64,000 nt of DNA, from contig NZ_FMXN01000004.1 in the NCBI RefSeq assembly GCF_900104245.1, positions 62,001-126,000 on the forward strand, read 5' to 3'. Under the pieces are notes generated by a model. It worked only from the letters and a program-made list of their open reading frames with translations, had not been told where the DNA came from and did no database searches. Source of the stretch: Pseudidiomarina indica. Lineage in GTDB: Bacteria > Pseudomonadota > Gammaproteobacteria > Enterobacterales > Alteromonadaceae. How positions within the stretch are numbered: the stretch's first letter is position 1; every line of letters begins with the position of its first letter. A program made the position numbers and the translations under genes. Below, in pieces: positions 36,228-45,590 of the stretch.

Positions 36228-38354
36228 TTACCACTCAACTTGTCGTCCTGCCGCTTGCAGCGACGCATAAGCATTTAACACATGAATGAGCGCTGGGACC
36301 AGTTTATCACCTTGTACCCTGCCGCGTTTGCCACTCAAACTAAACAAGTCGCCGCGCAATGACGCAAACTCCGCACTGGGATGATACTCCAGATGAACCA
36401 CTGCGGCGGCAATCGCAGCGGCAACCCCGTGCAGCTCCTCGGCATTTAAATGAGACCAGACATCATGCAATTGACGCCACGCTAATCGTGTTAAGCGTGC
36501 ATATTCTTCGGTTTGCAGCATCATGGTCACCCGCGCCACCACTTGCTCGGCACTGCACTGACCGTCCACTAACCAATACCGGCGTTGAATCGGGTTTTTC
36601 CCCGCGCCGCCATGCAACGCACCGTGAATCAACTGATAAACGGGGCCTTGCTCGGTCAGTTGTGCGGCAGCAATGCTGAGTTCCAGCCGGCGGCGTTCGC
36701 CGCGATATAAAATAGTTTGGCGACTCAAGGGAATCCGCTGTTGGGTCATGCATTGTTGCACCGACACTTGACGACCTTCGCTGTAGACCCGGTGATTCAC
36801 GTTCATGAGCGCTAACCAACCTCGTTGTTGCTGGTCTAAAACGATCAGTACCGACAGTTCGGGCAAATAATCAAACAACTGCACCCCTGCTGTTGTGGGG
36901 GTAAGGTCACCGCTTTGCAAGACTGGCGGCAACTGCACCAAGCCCTCCGCGCACAGGGTTAAATGCGGCGTTAAATGCTGCCACCCTTGTAACGGCTGCG
37001 GGGCTGCCCAGCGCACAACCTCAGGCTCCAATTCAGCGAAATCCACCGCAACGAACGGGCTGCCGTCATCCTGGGGGTCGCACCACCATTGTGCCAACCG
37101 TCGAAAGCCACCCAACCGCAGTTGCAAGGTTTGCATTACCGCTTGAATCACCTTGCCGTGAGCGAATACTTGCTTCGGTACCACGCGTTCGTCGGCACGT
37201 GGCGGTTCGGCCGGAGTAATCCAATGGGCCGTTGCCGTGCCGCTGGCCAGACTATCATCAATCAACTGATGAATATTGGGGGCACATAAATCTTCTGGTA
37301 CCCGTTGCCCCACGGATACCGCCAAAATTTGTAATTGGTAACGAATAATTGTATCGACAATGGCCCCAACACGACCCGCCTCATCCAATTTGGTCAAAAT
37401 ACAATCGTGCACACTGAGGCCATTTTCGCGACCAATGCCTTGATAAATTCGTGCAACTTCATCCAAAGTCGCTGGCTGAGAGGCCGCATTCAATAGCAGT
37501 ACCAAACGGGTTTTATCGCGGAAGGACTCACTGGCTAATGCCGCTATCTTTTGCGCCAAGCGCTGATCCCGTTGGCTCATGCCCACGGTATCCACCAACA
37601 CCAAACGTTTGCCACGCATTTTGTCAGCCAAGGTTTCGAGACCTTCACCATCAGCCAATGCATGCATTTCCACCTCCAACAATTCGGCATAAATAGCCAA
37701 TTGCTGCTGGGCACCAATTCGATAACTATCGGTGGTCACCAACAACAAGCTGTCATTGCCATGTTGGATCACGTAATTCGCGGCAAGCTTGGCGGTGGTG
37801 GTGGTTTTCCCTACCCCGGTTGGCCCAATCAGCGCAATCACCCCTTGGTGTTGCAACAACTGCCATTCGTTGGGTTCCAACTCTCCTTGATGCGCAATCC
37901 GCGCCGCAAGTTGCTGCTTTAACCAGGTTTGCACATCTTGATAAGGCGTTGATTGATGATTTAAATGGGCCGGTAACAAATCAGCACATTGCTGTGCTAA
38001 TTCATCGCTAAAGTCGGCGCTGCGCAAATGTCGATAGAGTCGTTGGCGATTATCGTCACTCACTGGCTCTCCCTGCTGCTGTTGCAACAAATTGCGCATG
38101 GCCTGCATGTCAGCCATCAGTTGCTCCATGGCTTGTGCCATGGGTGGCATCGGCGCCTCAGAACTTGGCGCAGGCTCTGGCGCGGCCGTCGGCCCATTTT
38201 CAAGCAGGTCGAGGTCAGCTTCACGCATGGCAAAAATTTCAACCTCTGCGCCACTTTTGCGTGAGGTAATAATCACCGCGTCGTCGCCCAGTGCTTCCCG
38301 CACAAGACGTAAGGCTTGCCGTTGGCTATCGGCTTTAAAGCGTTGAATGGTCAT
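36228..38354 (-). CDS. flhF: Flagellar SRP-type GTPase FlhF with a long C-terminal extension
   Basis: This 708-aa protein is far longer than ordinary FlhF (about 370-500 aa). The N-terminal basic domain begins MTIQRFKADSQRQALRLVRE. The NG domain follows with G1 GPTGVGKTTTTAKLA (177-191), TTDSYRIGA (207-215), G3 DTVGM (255-259, Val for the usual Ala), G4 TKLDE (321-325) and SVGQRVPEDL (347-356). The canonical FlhF domains end near 372. Residues 373-708 form an extension I do not recognise. FlhF sets flagellar position and recruits early components. It overlaps flhA by 4 bp. Confidence 0.93.
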   Translation of the reverse strand: MTIQRFKADSQRQALRLVREALGDDAVIITSRKSGAEVEIFAMREADLDLLENGPTAAPEPAPSSEAPMPPMAQAMEQLMADMQAMRNLLQQQQGEPVSDDNRQRLYRHLRSADFSDELAQQCADLLPAHLNHQSTPYQDVQTWLKQQLAARIAHQGELEPNEWQLLQHQGVIALIGPTGVGKTTTTAKLAANYVIQHGNDSLLLVTTDSYRIGAQQQLAIYAELLEVEMHALADGEGLETLADKMRGKRLVLVDTVGMSQRDQRLAQKIAALASESFRDKTRLVLLLNAASQPATLDEVARIYQGIGRENGLSVHDCILTKLDEAGRVGAIVDTIIRYQLQILAVSVGQRVPEDLCAPNIHQLIDDSLASGTATAHWITPAEPPRADERVVPKQVFAHGKVIQAVMQTLQLRLGGFRRLAQWWCDPQDDGSPFVAVDFAELEPEVVRWAAPQPLQGWQHLTPHLTLCAEGLVQLPPVLQSGDLTPTTAGVQLFDYLPELSVLIVLDQQQRGWLALMNVNHRVYSEGRQVSVQQCMTQQRIPLSRQTILYRGERRRLELSIAAAQLTEQGPVYQLIHGALHGGAGKNPIQRRYWLVDGQCSAEQVVARVTMMLQTEEYARLTRLAWRQLHDVWSHLNAEELHGVAAAIAAAVVHLEYHPSAEFASLRGDLFSLSGKRGRVQGDKLVPALIHVLNAYASLQAAGRQVEW

Positions 38355-40435
38355 GCTTGCCCTCCAATCACGCTCACCACCTGAATGGTACGATCATCAG
38401 GGATTTCGGCTTGCGATAACACCACAAGGTCACGTAACTGGCGCCGCAAGAAGTGCGATAACAGCGGACGCAAAGCATGAGGAACCACTAACACCGGTGG
38501 CAGCCCCATGGCTTCCCCGTGCTGCATGGCTTGTTGCGTTTGTTCCTGAATGGTCACCGCCAAACCGGGCTCTAACGAACTATTTTGTTGCAACGCTTGG
38601 CTTAACATCTGCTCAAGCCCCGCATCCAAGCCCATCACTTTCAATTCACGTGCGCCACCAAAACACTTCTGCACAATGTTGCGGCCCAGCGAAATCCGTA
38701 CACGTGCGGTCAGTTCGTGGGCATCAGCTTGCTGCCCTTCAAACTCCGCCAAGGTATCGAAAATAGTGCGCAGGTCTCGAATCGAGACGTCTTCATCCAA
38801 CAGGTTCTGTAAGACTCGTTGCAAGGTCGTAAGGGTCACACATTTAGGTACCACATCTTCAACCAAGGCTTTATTTTCTTGGGTGAGTTTATCCACCAAC
38901 TGCTGTACTTCTTGGCGCCCCAAGAGCTCAGCTGCATAACGTTGAAGCAAATGGTTTAAATGAGTGGCCACCACGGTGCTGGCATCCACCACGGTGTACC
39001 CATAAATCTGAGCGTGCTCCCGTTGATCTTGCGGAATCCACTTGGCCGGTAACCCAAAGGCAGGGTCCGTGGTTTGAATGCCTTCAATATCGCCCGTCAC
39101 TTGCCCCGGATTAATGGCCAGCCAACGTTCTGGATGAATTTCTGCACGCCCAATCTCCCCCCCTTTCAGGGTGATGGTATAGGTGTTGGGCGACAATTCT
39201 AAATTATCGCGAATATGCACCACCGGTGGCAAAAACCCAACTTCTTGAGCGAATTTCTTGCGCACACTTTTAATACGGCCTAGCAGTTCACCTTGCTGGT
39301 TATCATCCACCAAGCCAATTAACCGATGGCCCACTTCCATGCCCAGCGTGTCCACCAACTGCACATCATTCCAGCTGGCTTCAGGAGCACTAAACGAGGG
39401 TGCGGGTGCCATCGCCTCTTCCGCTTGTTGTGCTGCTGCTTGTTTCGCTTGATGCTTTTGCAAGTACCAACCAAACCCGATCAACAAGGAGGTGAACAGT
39501 AAAAAGACAAAGTTGGGCATGCCCGGAATTAACCCAAGCAGACCAATCACTCCCCCGGCTAGAAAGAGCACTTTGGGGCTCACGAACAACTGCTTCACCA
39601 ACTGTTGGCCCACGTCTTGTTCGGTGTTAACCCGTGATACTGTTACCCCGGCCGCGGTAGAAATAATCAATGCAGGAATTTGTGCGACTAAACCGTCACC
39701 GATGGTCAGCAAAATATAGGTATGCGCGGCATCACCGGCGCTCATATCGTGTTGCATGACACCAATAATCAGACCGCCAATAATGTTGACCACCATGATC
39801 ACCATGCCTGCCACCGCGTCACCACGAACGAACTTACTAGCACCGTCCATGGCGCCGTAGAATTCGGCTTCTTGCGCCACATCTTGGCGGCGGCGGCGTG
39901 CCTCATCTTCACCGATCAAGCCTGCGTTCAAATCCGCATCAATGGCCATTTGCTTACCGGGCATCGCATCGAGGGTAAAACGCGCACCAACTTCTGCGAT
40001 CCGCCCTGCACCCTTAGTGATAACCATAAAGTTAATCACCACCAAAATTAAGAACACGACTAAGCCGACTGCGAAGTTACCGCCAACTAAGAACTGGCCG
40101 AAAGCTTCAATCACTTTACCAGCGGCGTCACCGCCGTTGTGACCTTCCATCAGCACGACACGTGTGGATGCAACGTTGAGTGACAACCGCAGCAGTGTAG
40201 AAAACAGCAACACCGCCGGGAACGCAGCAAACTCAAGTGGCTTTTCAGTGAACATTGCCACCAGTAGCACCATCAAGGAAAGCGCGATGTTAAAGGTAAA
40301 GAAAAAATCCAGTGCAAAAGGCGGTAGCGGTACCACCATCATCAGCAAAATGACTAAGATCAGTATCGGCCCCACCAGCAACTGCAGCTGGGCGCCTTGT
40401 AATGATTTTGCTAATCCCGTCATGCTTAATTTCAT
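38351..40435 (-). CDS. flhA: Flagellar type III export gate protein FlhA
   Basis: This 694-aa inner-membrane protein forms the nonameric export gate. About eight transmembrane helices occupy residues 20-320, with the conserved FHIPEP-type region (GGNFAVGLVVFLILVVINF, TKGAGRIAEVGARFTLDAMPGKQMAIDADL). A large cytoplasmic C-terminal domain that binds chaperone-substrate complexes follows. It is coupled to flhB upstream and flhF downstream by 4-bp overlaps. Confidence 0.98.
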   Translation of the reverse strand: MKLSMTGLAKSLQGAQLQLLVGPILILVILLMMVVPLPPFALDFFFTFNIALSLMVLLVAMFTEKPLEFAAFPAVLLFSTLLRLSLNVASTRVVLMEGHNGGDAAGKVIEAFGQFLVGGNFAVGLVVFLILVVINFMVITKGAGRIAEVGARFTLDAMPGKQMAIDADLNAGLIGEDEARRRRQDVAQEAEFYGAMDGASKFVRGDAVAGMVIMVVNIIGGLIIGVMQHDMSAGDAAHTYILLTIGDGLVAQIPALIISTAAGVTVSRVNTEQDVGQQLVKQLFVSPKVLFLAGGVIGLLGLIPGMPNFVFLLFTSLLIGFGWYLQKHQAKQAAAQQAEEAMAPAPSFSAPEASWNDVQLVDTLGMEVGHRLIGLVDDNQQGELLGRIKSVRKKFAQEVGFLPPVVHIRDNLELSPNTYTITLKGGEIGRAEIHPERWLAINPGQVTGDIEGIQTTDPAFGLPAKWIPQDQREHAQIYGYTVVDASTVVATHLNHLLQRYAAELLGRQEVQQLVDKLTQENKALVEDVVPKCVTLTTLQRVLQNLLDEDVSIRDLRTIFDTLAEFEGQQADAHELTARVRISLGRNIVQKCFGGARELKVMGLDAGLEQMLSQALQQNSSLEPGLAVTIQEQTQQAMQHGEAMGLPPVLVVPHALRPLLSHFLRRQLRDLVVLSQAEIPDDRTIQVVSVIGGQA

Positions 40436-41574
40436 GGTGCTGCCACCTCGTAATCCTCAGGAACTTCGATATTTTTCGGGGTTGGCGGCATCATGGCGAT
40501 GCCTTGGCGAGCTCGTTTTAACTGGAACGCCCAAGCGAGTACTTCAGCGACAGCTGTGTACAATGCCGCTGGAATTTCTCGCCCTAAATCAACATGCGCA
40601 TACAATGCCCGAGCTAATGCAGGTGCTTCTAAGCGGGGAACCTGGTGTTCATCACCAATTTCGCGAATTTTCTGTGCGACCAATTCCGTCCCCTTCGCAA
40701 TCACTTTGGGTGCCCCCATCCCATGCTCATCATACTGAAGCGCCACGGCATAATGAGTCGGGTTGGTGATAATAACGTCCGCTTTCGGCACTTCGCTCAT
40801 CATCCGGCGCCGTGCCATGGTTTGTTGTTGCTGCCGAATTTTCCCTTTTACAAACGGATCCCCTTCGGTTTCTTTGTTTTCACGCTTCACCTCTTCTTTC
40901 GACATGCGCAGCTTTTTCTTGTGGGTAAACATTTGATAGGGCACATCAAATGCCACCACCACAATCAGCGTGAGAATCATCAATAAACAAGCAAGTGCGG
41001 CAAGCCCCATGGCCTCGCCTAAGGCTTCTTTCACCTCAAGGCTCATGAGCCGCATGAATGACTGGCGTTGTTGCCATAAAAACAGCGTTAACACCGACCC
41101 CACCAGCAAGGTCTTCGCAATAGCTTTACCCAACTCTGCCAAGGCTTGGGTGGAGAAAATTCGTTTGAGTCCCTTCAACGGGTTCAGCTTTTCAAATTTT
41201 GGCGCCATGGCTTTGGCCGAGACCACCCAGCCACCGAGCAATGCTGGGGCCACCAATGCCAGCAACAACATCACGGCAAACAATGGCAACAAACTGAACA
41301 AGGCCACCTGGCCCAGTTCTAACACGTTTTGCAACATGGGGCCCGCTTCTGACACTTGCAAGCGTTCAAACGAAAACGCTTGCTCCATCATCAAGCCTAA
41401 GTTGTTGTACAAGCTACTGCCCATGGACCACAGCATCAACACACCGCCGAACAAGATCACAAAAGTGGTCAGCTCGCGCGATCGCGCAACCTGACCTTCT
41501 TCTCGAGACTTTTCCAGCCTTCGAGCCGTGGGTTCTTCTGTTTTTTCCTGATCGCTTGTTTGATTCTCTGCCAT
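40432..41574 (-). CDS. flhB: Flagellar export switch protein FlhB
   Basis: This 380-aa export apparatus protein switches substrate specificity from rod/hook to filament. It has an N-terminal EKTEEPTARRLEKSREEGQVARS segment, four transmembrane helices (about 35-215) and a cytoplasmic domain with the autocleavage motif NPTH at 271-274. It heads the flhBAF cluster. A separate gene with a FlhB C-terminal domain (fhlB, 44483-44785) lies in the same region. Confidence 0.98.
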   Translation of the reverse strand: MAENQTSDQEKTEEPTARRLEKSREEGQVARSRELTTFVILFGGVLMLWSMGSSLYNNLGLMMEQAFSFERLQVSEAGPMLQNVLELGQVALFSLLPLFAVMLLLALVAPALLGGWVVSAKAMAPKFEKLNPLKGLKRIFSTQALAELGKAIAKTLLVGSVLTLFLWQQRQSFMRLMSLEVKEALGEAMGLAALACLLMILTLIVVVAFDVPYQMFTHKKKLRMSKEEVKRENKETEGDPFVKGKIRQQQQTMARRRMMSEVPKADVIITNPTHYAVALQYDEHGMGAPKVIAKGTELVAQKIREIGDEHQVPRLEAPALARALYAHVDLGREIPAALYTAVAEVLAWAFQLKRARQGIAMMPPTPKNIEVPEDYEVAAP

Positions 41575-41655
41575 GGCTAGTAATCAAGTGACACTTAGGG
41601 ACACTGCGCCCAAGTATGCCTGAACGCCAATGGCAATGAAGAGGAGAATAACGGG

Positions 41656-42540
41656 TTAATTAGGCGCTATTTCTTGGTCTACGGCGTGGAGCCCGTGATC
41701 TTGAGGGAAATACCCTTGCCGACGAATGAATTCAGCCGATTCCTCGGTATGAACCACAAGGGTGATACGTCGGTTGCGAGGGTCATCAGGTGCTGTCCCT
41801 TCCAGCGGAATGCGGTCGGCCGTTCCCATCACCATGAGCAACCGCTCCGAGTCAAAGCCTGCTTCTAACAACACTTTGCGAGTGGTATGGGCGCGGTCAG
41901 CCGAAAGCTCCCAGTTACTGTAACCGAGTTCCCCCCCAGCGTACGGTAAGCTATCGGTGTGCCCACTAATGGTAATGGCGTTCGGAATTTCATTCAGTAA
42001 GGGGGCTAAGGTTTTTAGTAAGCGTTCCATGTAAGAAGCAATTCGGGCACTACCAATTTCAAACATCGGCTTGGCTTCGGTGTCCAACATCATAATGCGC
42101 AACCCTTCGCGAGTAATGTCAAAGCGCATTTGATTTTGTAAGGTTTGTAAAATTGGGTCGGCTTGAATGGCATTTTCAACGCTCCGACGAACATCAAAAA
42201 ACTGCCGCCGAATATCAGCAGGACGGGTATGCTGGCGCATAGTAATGCGCAATTGTTCCCCTTCACTGCTGGTGAAGTCAGGCCCCCCGCCGGGGATCAC
42301 GCTGGAGGAGCTGCCACTGCTTTCCCCACCCACCATAGACACTAACAAGGGCGTACGAAAGTATTCAGAAATGCTTTTGCGCTGATTTTCGCTGGACATG
42401 GAAAGAATCCACATCACCAAGAACAGCGCCATTAAAGCAGTCATAAAGTCGGCCAAGGCAATTTTCCAACTGCCACCATGGTGTTTCTTCACCTTTTTTT
42501 TTCTGCGGCGAATAATGATTGGCCTGCCTACTTGCGCCAT
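41656..42540 (-). CDS. motB: Flagellar motor stator protein MotB
   Basis: This 294-aa stator subunit anchors the motor to peptidoglycan. A basic N-terminus precedes one transmembrane helix (about 25-47) with the proton-accepting aspartate Asp31 in ALADFMTALMALF. The C-terminal OmpA-like domain shows ITISGHTDSLPYAGG and DPRNRRITL. Its closest relatives by eye are E. coli-type MotB rather than the MotD/MotY types. It lies 2 bp after motA. Confidence 0.96.
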   Translation of the reverse strand: MAQVGRPIIIRRRKKKVKKHHGGSWKIALADFMTALMALFLVMWILSMSSENQRKSISEYFRTPLLVSMVGGESSGSSSSVIPGGGPDFTSSEGEQLRITMRQHTRPADIRRQFFDVRRSVENAIQADPILQTLQNQMRFDITREGLRIMMLDTEAKPMFEIGSARIASYMERLLKTLAPLLNEIPNAITISGHTDSLPYAGGELGYSNWELSADRAHTTRKVLLEAGFDSERLLMVMGTADRIPLEGTAPDDPRNRRITLVVHTEESAEFIRRQGYFPQDHGLHAVDQEIAPN

Positions 42541-42542
42541 GG

Positions 42543-43406
42543 TTAAGCCTCCGTTTTCGCCCCACGAACATGATCTTCAAGCTCAGTGAAGCTAGGACGC
42601 TCGGCGGTGTGGAGTGCTTTACGACCAAATTCAACCGCTAGTTGCGGTGCATAGCCTTGCATGCTCGCCAGCAAGGTCACGCGAATCACTTGCAGTGTTT
42701 TAACGATTTCAGTCACTTGGCGCTCAATTCGGGTTGCTAATGGAGTGATAAAGCCATATCCCAACAGAATCCCTAGGAAGGTTCCCACCAAAGCGTGGGC
42801 AATCATTTGCCCCATCACATCTGGAGGCACGTCAGCTGTACTCAAGGCCCGCACCACCCCAAGTACCGCGGCGACAATCCCGAATGCTGGCATAGCATCC
42901 CCCACTTTGTGGAGTGCATCGGCTGGAATACTGGCTTCATCTTCCACCGTTTCGATTTCATGCAGCATTAATTCATCCAGTTCTTGCGGATCCATATTAC
43001 CGCTAATCATCAAGCGCAAATAGTCGGCAATGAAGTTTACCATCATTGGATCTTCAAGAATTTCAGGGTGCTCCTGAAAAATGGTACTTTCTTGTGGGGA
43101 TTCAATGTCGCGCTCAGCCGCCAGCATGCCGTCGCGGCGCATTTTATTGAGTAGCTTATAAATGACCGACAGCAATTCTAGGTAAGTTTCTCTATTGTAC
43201 TTTGACGACCGATAAAAGCGGCGAGATGAACGAATGGTTGCCGTAATCGCTTTACCATTGTTAGCTGCAATAAACGAGCCCACCCCAGCACCACCAATAA
43301 TGAGTAACTCTATCGGTTGAAAAATCGGCCCCAATGAACCGCCAGTTAGGACAAAGCCGCCAAACACTGAAAGCAGTACAATCAAAAATCCTATCGCGAT
43401 TAACAC
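42543..43406 (-). CDS. motA: Flagellar motor stator protein MotA
   Basis: This 287-aa membrane protein forms the proton channel of the stator with MotB. It closely resembles E. coli MotA from end to end (VFGGFVLTGGSLGP, GIGSFI-like AGVGSFIAANNGKAI, PAFGIVAAVLGVV, HALVGTFLGILLGYGFI, RPSFTELEDHV). The GTG start at 43406 is chosen because it gives the E. coli-like N-terminus LIAIGFLIVLLSVFGG and has AAGGA 7 bp upstream. An alternative TTG at 43424 would leave only about 10 bases of leader after the sigma-28 promoter. motB follows. Confidence 0.95.
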   Translation of the reverse strand: MLIAIGFLIVLLSVFGGFVLTGGSLGPIFQPIELLIIGGAGVGSFIAANNGKAITATIRSSRRFYRSSKYNRETYLELLSVIYKLLNKMRRDGMLAAERDIESPQESTIFQEHPEILEDPMMVNFIADYLRLMISGNMDPQELDELMLHEIETVEDEASIPADALHKVGDAMPAFGIVAAVLGVVRALSTADVPPDVMGQMIAHALVGTFLGILLGYGFITPLATRIERQVTEIVKTLQVIRVTLLASMQGYAPQLAVEFGRKALHTAERPSFTELEDHVRGAKTEA

Positions 43407-43440
43407 AGCCTCATCCTTCTCCAATCAACATCTTTTAGGT

Positions 43441-43467
43441 ATATCGGCTGCAATAGTGGTGACTTAA
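43441..43467 (-). promoter_or_regulatory. Sigma-28 promoter of motAB
   Basis: Read on the minus strand: -35 TTAAG (43467-43463), a 14-bp spacer and -10 GCCGATAT (43448-43441). The -35 overlaps the flhC stop codon. This lets motAB be expressed late although it lies right behind flhDC. Confidence 0.75.
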
Positions 43468-44006
43468 ATTTCATTTTGCTTTTTCGTCGTCTTCTTCAGC
43501 GGTTTTCCTGCCCGCGACGGCGGTTGACACACCCCACACACATAATCGTCATCAGGCGTATGGGCATGATTCACAAAATTTAGGCCACAACTGACACAGC
43601 GAGACAACTGGAACATGTCACTTTCAAAAAAACGCAGCAGCGTCCAGGCTCGTGTTAACGCCAAAACTTCTTCTTCGCCGCTCATTTGAATGTGTTCTTG
43701 ATACAACCGATAGGCCTTAATAAACGCCGGTAAACGTTCCAGTCCCTGCTCTTGGTGTAAACGAACATAAATATTATAAAAAAATGACGAGTGAACGTTA
43801 GGTTGCCAGGTCATGAACCAATCCGTCGAAAAAGGCAACATTCCCTTGGGTGGGGATTTGCCCGCAACCTCCTTGTACAACCTGACTAGCCGCCCTCTAT
43901 TCAAACTGACTTCAGATTCAAGTACTTGTAATCGCGCCCCTAATTCTATGAGTTCAATTGCAAGTTTTACCTGATTCAATTCGTCAAGTAACTTTTTGGC
44001 AGTCAT
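43464..44006 (-). CDS. flhC: Flagellar master regulator subunit FlhC
   Basis: This 180-aa subunit of the FlhD4C2 activator closely follows E. coli FlhC: AIELIELGARLQVLESE, RGRLVRLYKEVAGKSPPKG, MLPFSTDWFMTW, ALTRAWTLLRF. The zinc-binding cysteines are Cys137, Cys140, Cys157 and Cys160. FlhDC activates class II flagellar operons with sigma-70. flhD lies 35 bp upstream. Confidence 0.96.
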   Translation of the reverse strand: MTAKKLLDELNQVKLAIELIELGARLQVLESEVSLNRGRLVRLYKEVAGKSPPKGMLPFSTDWFMTWQPNVHSSFFYNIYVRLHQEQGLERLPAFIKAYRLYQEHIQMSGEEEVLALTRAWTLLRFFESDMFQLSRCVSCGLNFVNHAHTPDDDYVCGVCQPPSRAGKPLKKTTKKQNEI

Positions 44007-44041
44007 GAAGATTTTTCCTCGTGATGCGAATCAAATAAAAA

Positions 44042-44341
44042 TTAGGCGGTGACTAAATGCATGGCTAAATGCGTCGCTTGCATGCCGGTGTCTCGTTTAT
44101 TGGTGAGGATTGCCTTTAACTGGCTCACATCACCAAAATTAGGTTGCAACAAACTATGAGATTGGCGAGCTAAAGTAGTGAGTTCTCGAACAGACATCTC
44201 AACAATGAGATCAGCTAACTCAGCATCTATTTTCAAGCGAAAAATTGCAGTATCGCGATCTTCAACGAGCAATTTCTGAACTAAAAGCAAGTAACTTAAG
44301 TTGAGTTCCTGCAATTCAGAAATGGTCTTATTCTGACTCAT
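44042..44341 (-). CDS. flhD: Flagellar master regulator subunit FlhD
   Basis: This 99-aa subunit of FlhDC is small and helical. It matches FlhD in ELNLSYLLLVQKLLVEDRDTAIFRL and in VRELTTLARQSHSLLQPNF. The ATG at 44341 (MSQNKTISELQ) is preferred; an upstream in-frame codon at 44362 would add 7 residues unlike the family. The 141 bp upstream (44342-44482) are AT-rich, as flhDC control regions usually are, but I could not define a promoter there. Confidence 0.95.
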   Translation of the reverse strand: MSQNKTISELQELNLSYLLLVQKLLVEDRDTAIFRLKIDAELADLIVEMSVRELTTLARQSHSLLQPNFGDVSQLKAILTNKRDTGMQATHLAMHLVTA

Positions 44342-44482
44342 GAGGATAAATCTCCAGCGCACTTTGATTTATTTTTGTAATTATATCCTTATATCTTTAG
44401 CAAATCTTAACATAACTAGTCAATGAAAAAAGTGGGGCTATTTTAGATACAAAGCATACATGTTTGTTAATAAGATATTGAA

Positions 44483-44785
44483 TCAGGAAGGCGTGCGAGC
44501 GGAGCTATGAGAGGTGTCAGCGATATCTTTGGCCCATATTAACAATTCCGCAACAACAATCCAAAGCGTTTGTGGTACATAGTCATCGAGATCTATTTGC
44601 GACAAAAGGTCGACTAGATCAGGAGAATCATGAATAAAGATGCCATGCGCTTGTGCCAACTCGATTATTTTGTTAGCGACAAGACCATCCCCTTTAGCGA
44701 TGACTCGAGGGGCCGGCGCAAATGCTTCATACTGCAATGCAACGGCTTTTTTGCCGGGCAACTTAGGTAACTTAGCATCACTCAT
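44483..44785 (-). CDS. fhlB: FhlB: free-standing FlhB C-terminal domain
   Basis: This 100-aa soluble protein matches the cytoplasmic cleavage-product part of FlhB: KKAVALQYEAFAPAPRVIAKGDGLVANKI aligns with the stretch after NPTH in the full FlhB, and no transmembrane helices remain. Such FlhB-like proteins are found in many proteobacteria and can substitute for the cleaved FlhB fragment. It overlaps the FliK-like gene by 8 bp, as the last gene of a probable fliD-fliS-fliT-fliK-like-fhlB operon. Confidence 0.9.
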   Translation of the reverse strand: MSDAKLPKLPGKKAVALQYEAFAPAPRVIAKGDGLVANKIIELAQAHGIFIHDSPDLVDLLSQIDLDDYVPQTLWIVVAELLIWAKDIADTSHSSARTPS

Positions 44786-45590
44786 CGGTTAACTTAAACA
44801 CCTGAATCGTCTCAATACTCACTCCCGCGTTATCGCGGAGCCGTTTCACCAACAATGCCGTGTCTTGTTGCAATGTGTCCAGCCATTCCTCCGCACATTG
44901 CAACTGCATAGCTAGCCGCTGTTCACTGAAACGCAACTGTGCTCGCAATTCTCCCAGCCCTGGCATGGTGAGTTTGAGCTCGCTATGCCAGGCTGGAGGT
45001 TCGGCCGCTTCTCCTTGCTTACGACGCTGCTCATCGCGCCAGCGCTGAACCAGTGGTGGCACCTCGGGTTGCACCAACCATTGCAGCACCGCCTGCGGCC
45101 ACAGTTCAAACTCCATACGCAGCACCCCGGTTTGGATCAAGTCCAATTGCTGCCCTAAAATTTGTTGAATCTTCGGCAACTGTTGCGGGCCAGTCCCAAG
45201 GTTTTGGGGCTGTTGCCGCACCTCGCTAAAGGGCAGCTTATCTGCAGCCCAGCGGGCCACCGCGGCTTCATAGAAGATGCCAGAATTTTTGACCAACTGC
45301 TGCAACCGTGTCACTAACGTTAACACATCCAGCTTCGCATCCCCGAGCAGTGGCGCGGTAGTCTGAATAAAGTTCGCTTGAGGTGGGGTTGGCGGTTGTT
45401 GCTGCTGAAAGGTTTGAATCAGTGTGGCTAATCGTAGGAGTTGTTGCCCGGCTTGGCTAAATTCGGTGGTGGATGCCGGGCTAGGAACGGGCGCAATAGG
45501 GAGGGTATGGCGCGGTAACAAATCAACACTCGCGCGCTGTTTAGCAACCTGCTGAACTAAGGTGTCCAGTAACGGCGTAATGCTACTCAA
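44778..45590 (-). CDS. FliK-like hook-length control domain protein
   Basis: This 270-aa protein has a glutamine/proline-rich N-terminal half and a C-terminal half resembling the FliK Flg_hook domain (MEFELWPQAV near 180 and LGELRAQLRFSEQRLAMQLQCAEEWLDTL near 217-245). A separate canonical fliK is present at 57212-58357. FliK-like proteins paired with FhlB recur in proteobacteria. It overlaps the fliT stop by 4 bp and fhlB by 8 bp. Its role in export switching is inferred from the pairing. Confidence 0.75.
   Translation of the reverse strand: MSSITPLLDTLVQQVAKQRASVDLLPRHTLPIAPVPSPASTTEFSQAGQQLLRLATLIQTFQQQQPPTPPQANFIQTTAPLLGDAKLDVLTLVTRLQQLVKNSGIFYEAAVARWAADKLPFSEVRQQPQNLGTGPQQLPKIQQILGQQLDLIQTGVLRMEFELWPQAVLQWLVQPEVPPLVQRWRDEQRRKQGEAAEPPAWHSELKLTMPGLGELRAQLRFSEQRLAMQLQCAEEWLDTLQQDTALLVKRLRDNAGVSIETIQVFKLTDE

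Noticed and set aside
40164-40769. Plus-strand open frame of about 200 codons opposite flhA and flhB
   Set aside because: It is antisense to two certain flagellar genes, has no family features, and its composition reflects the opposite strand.
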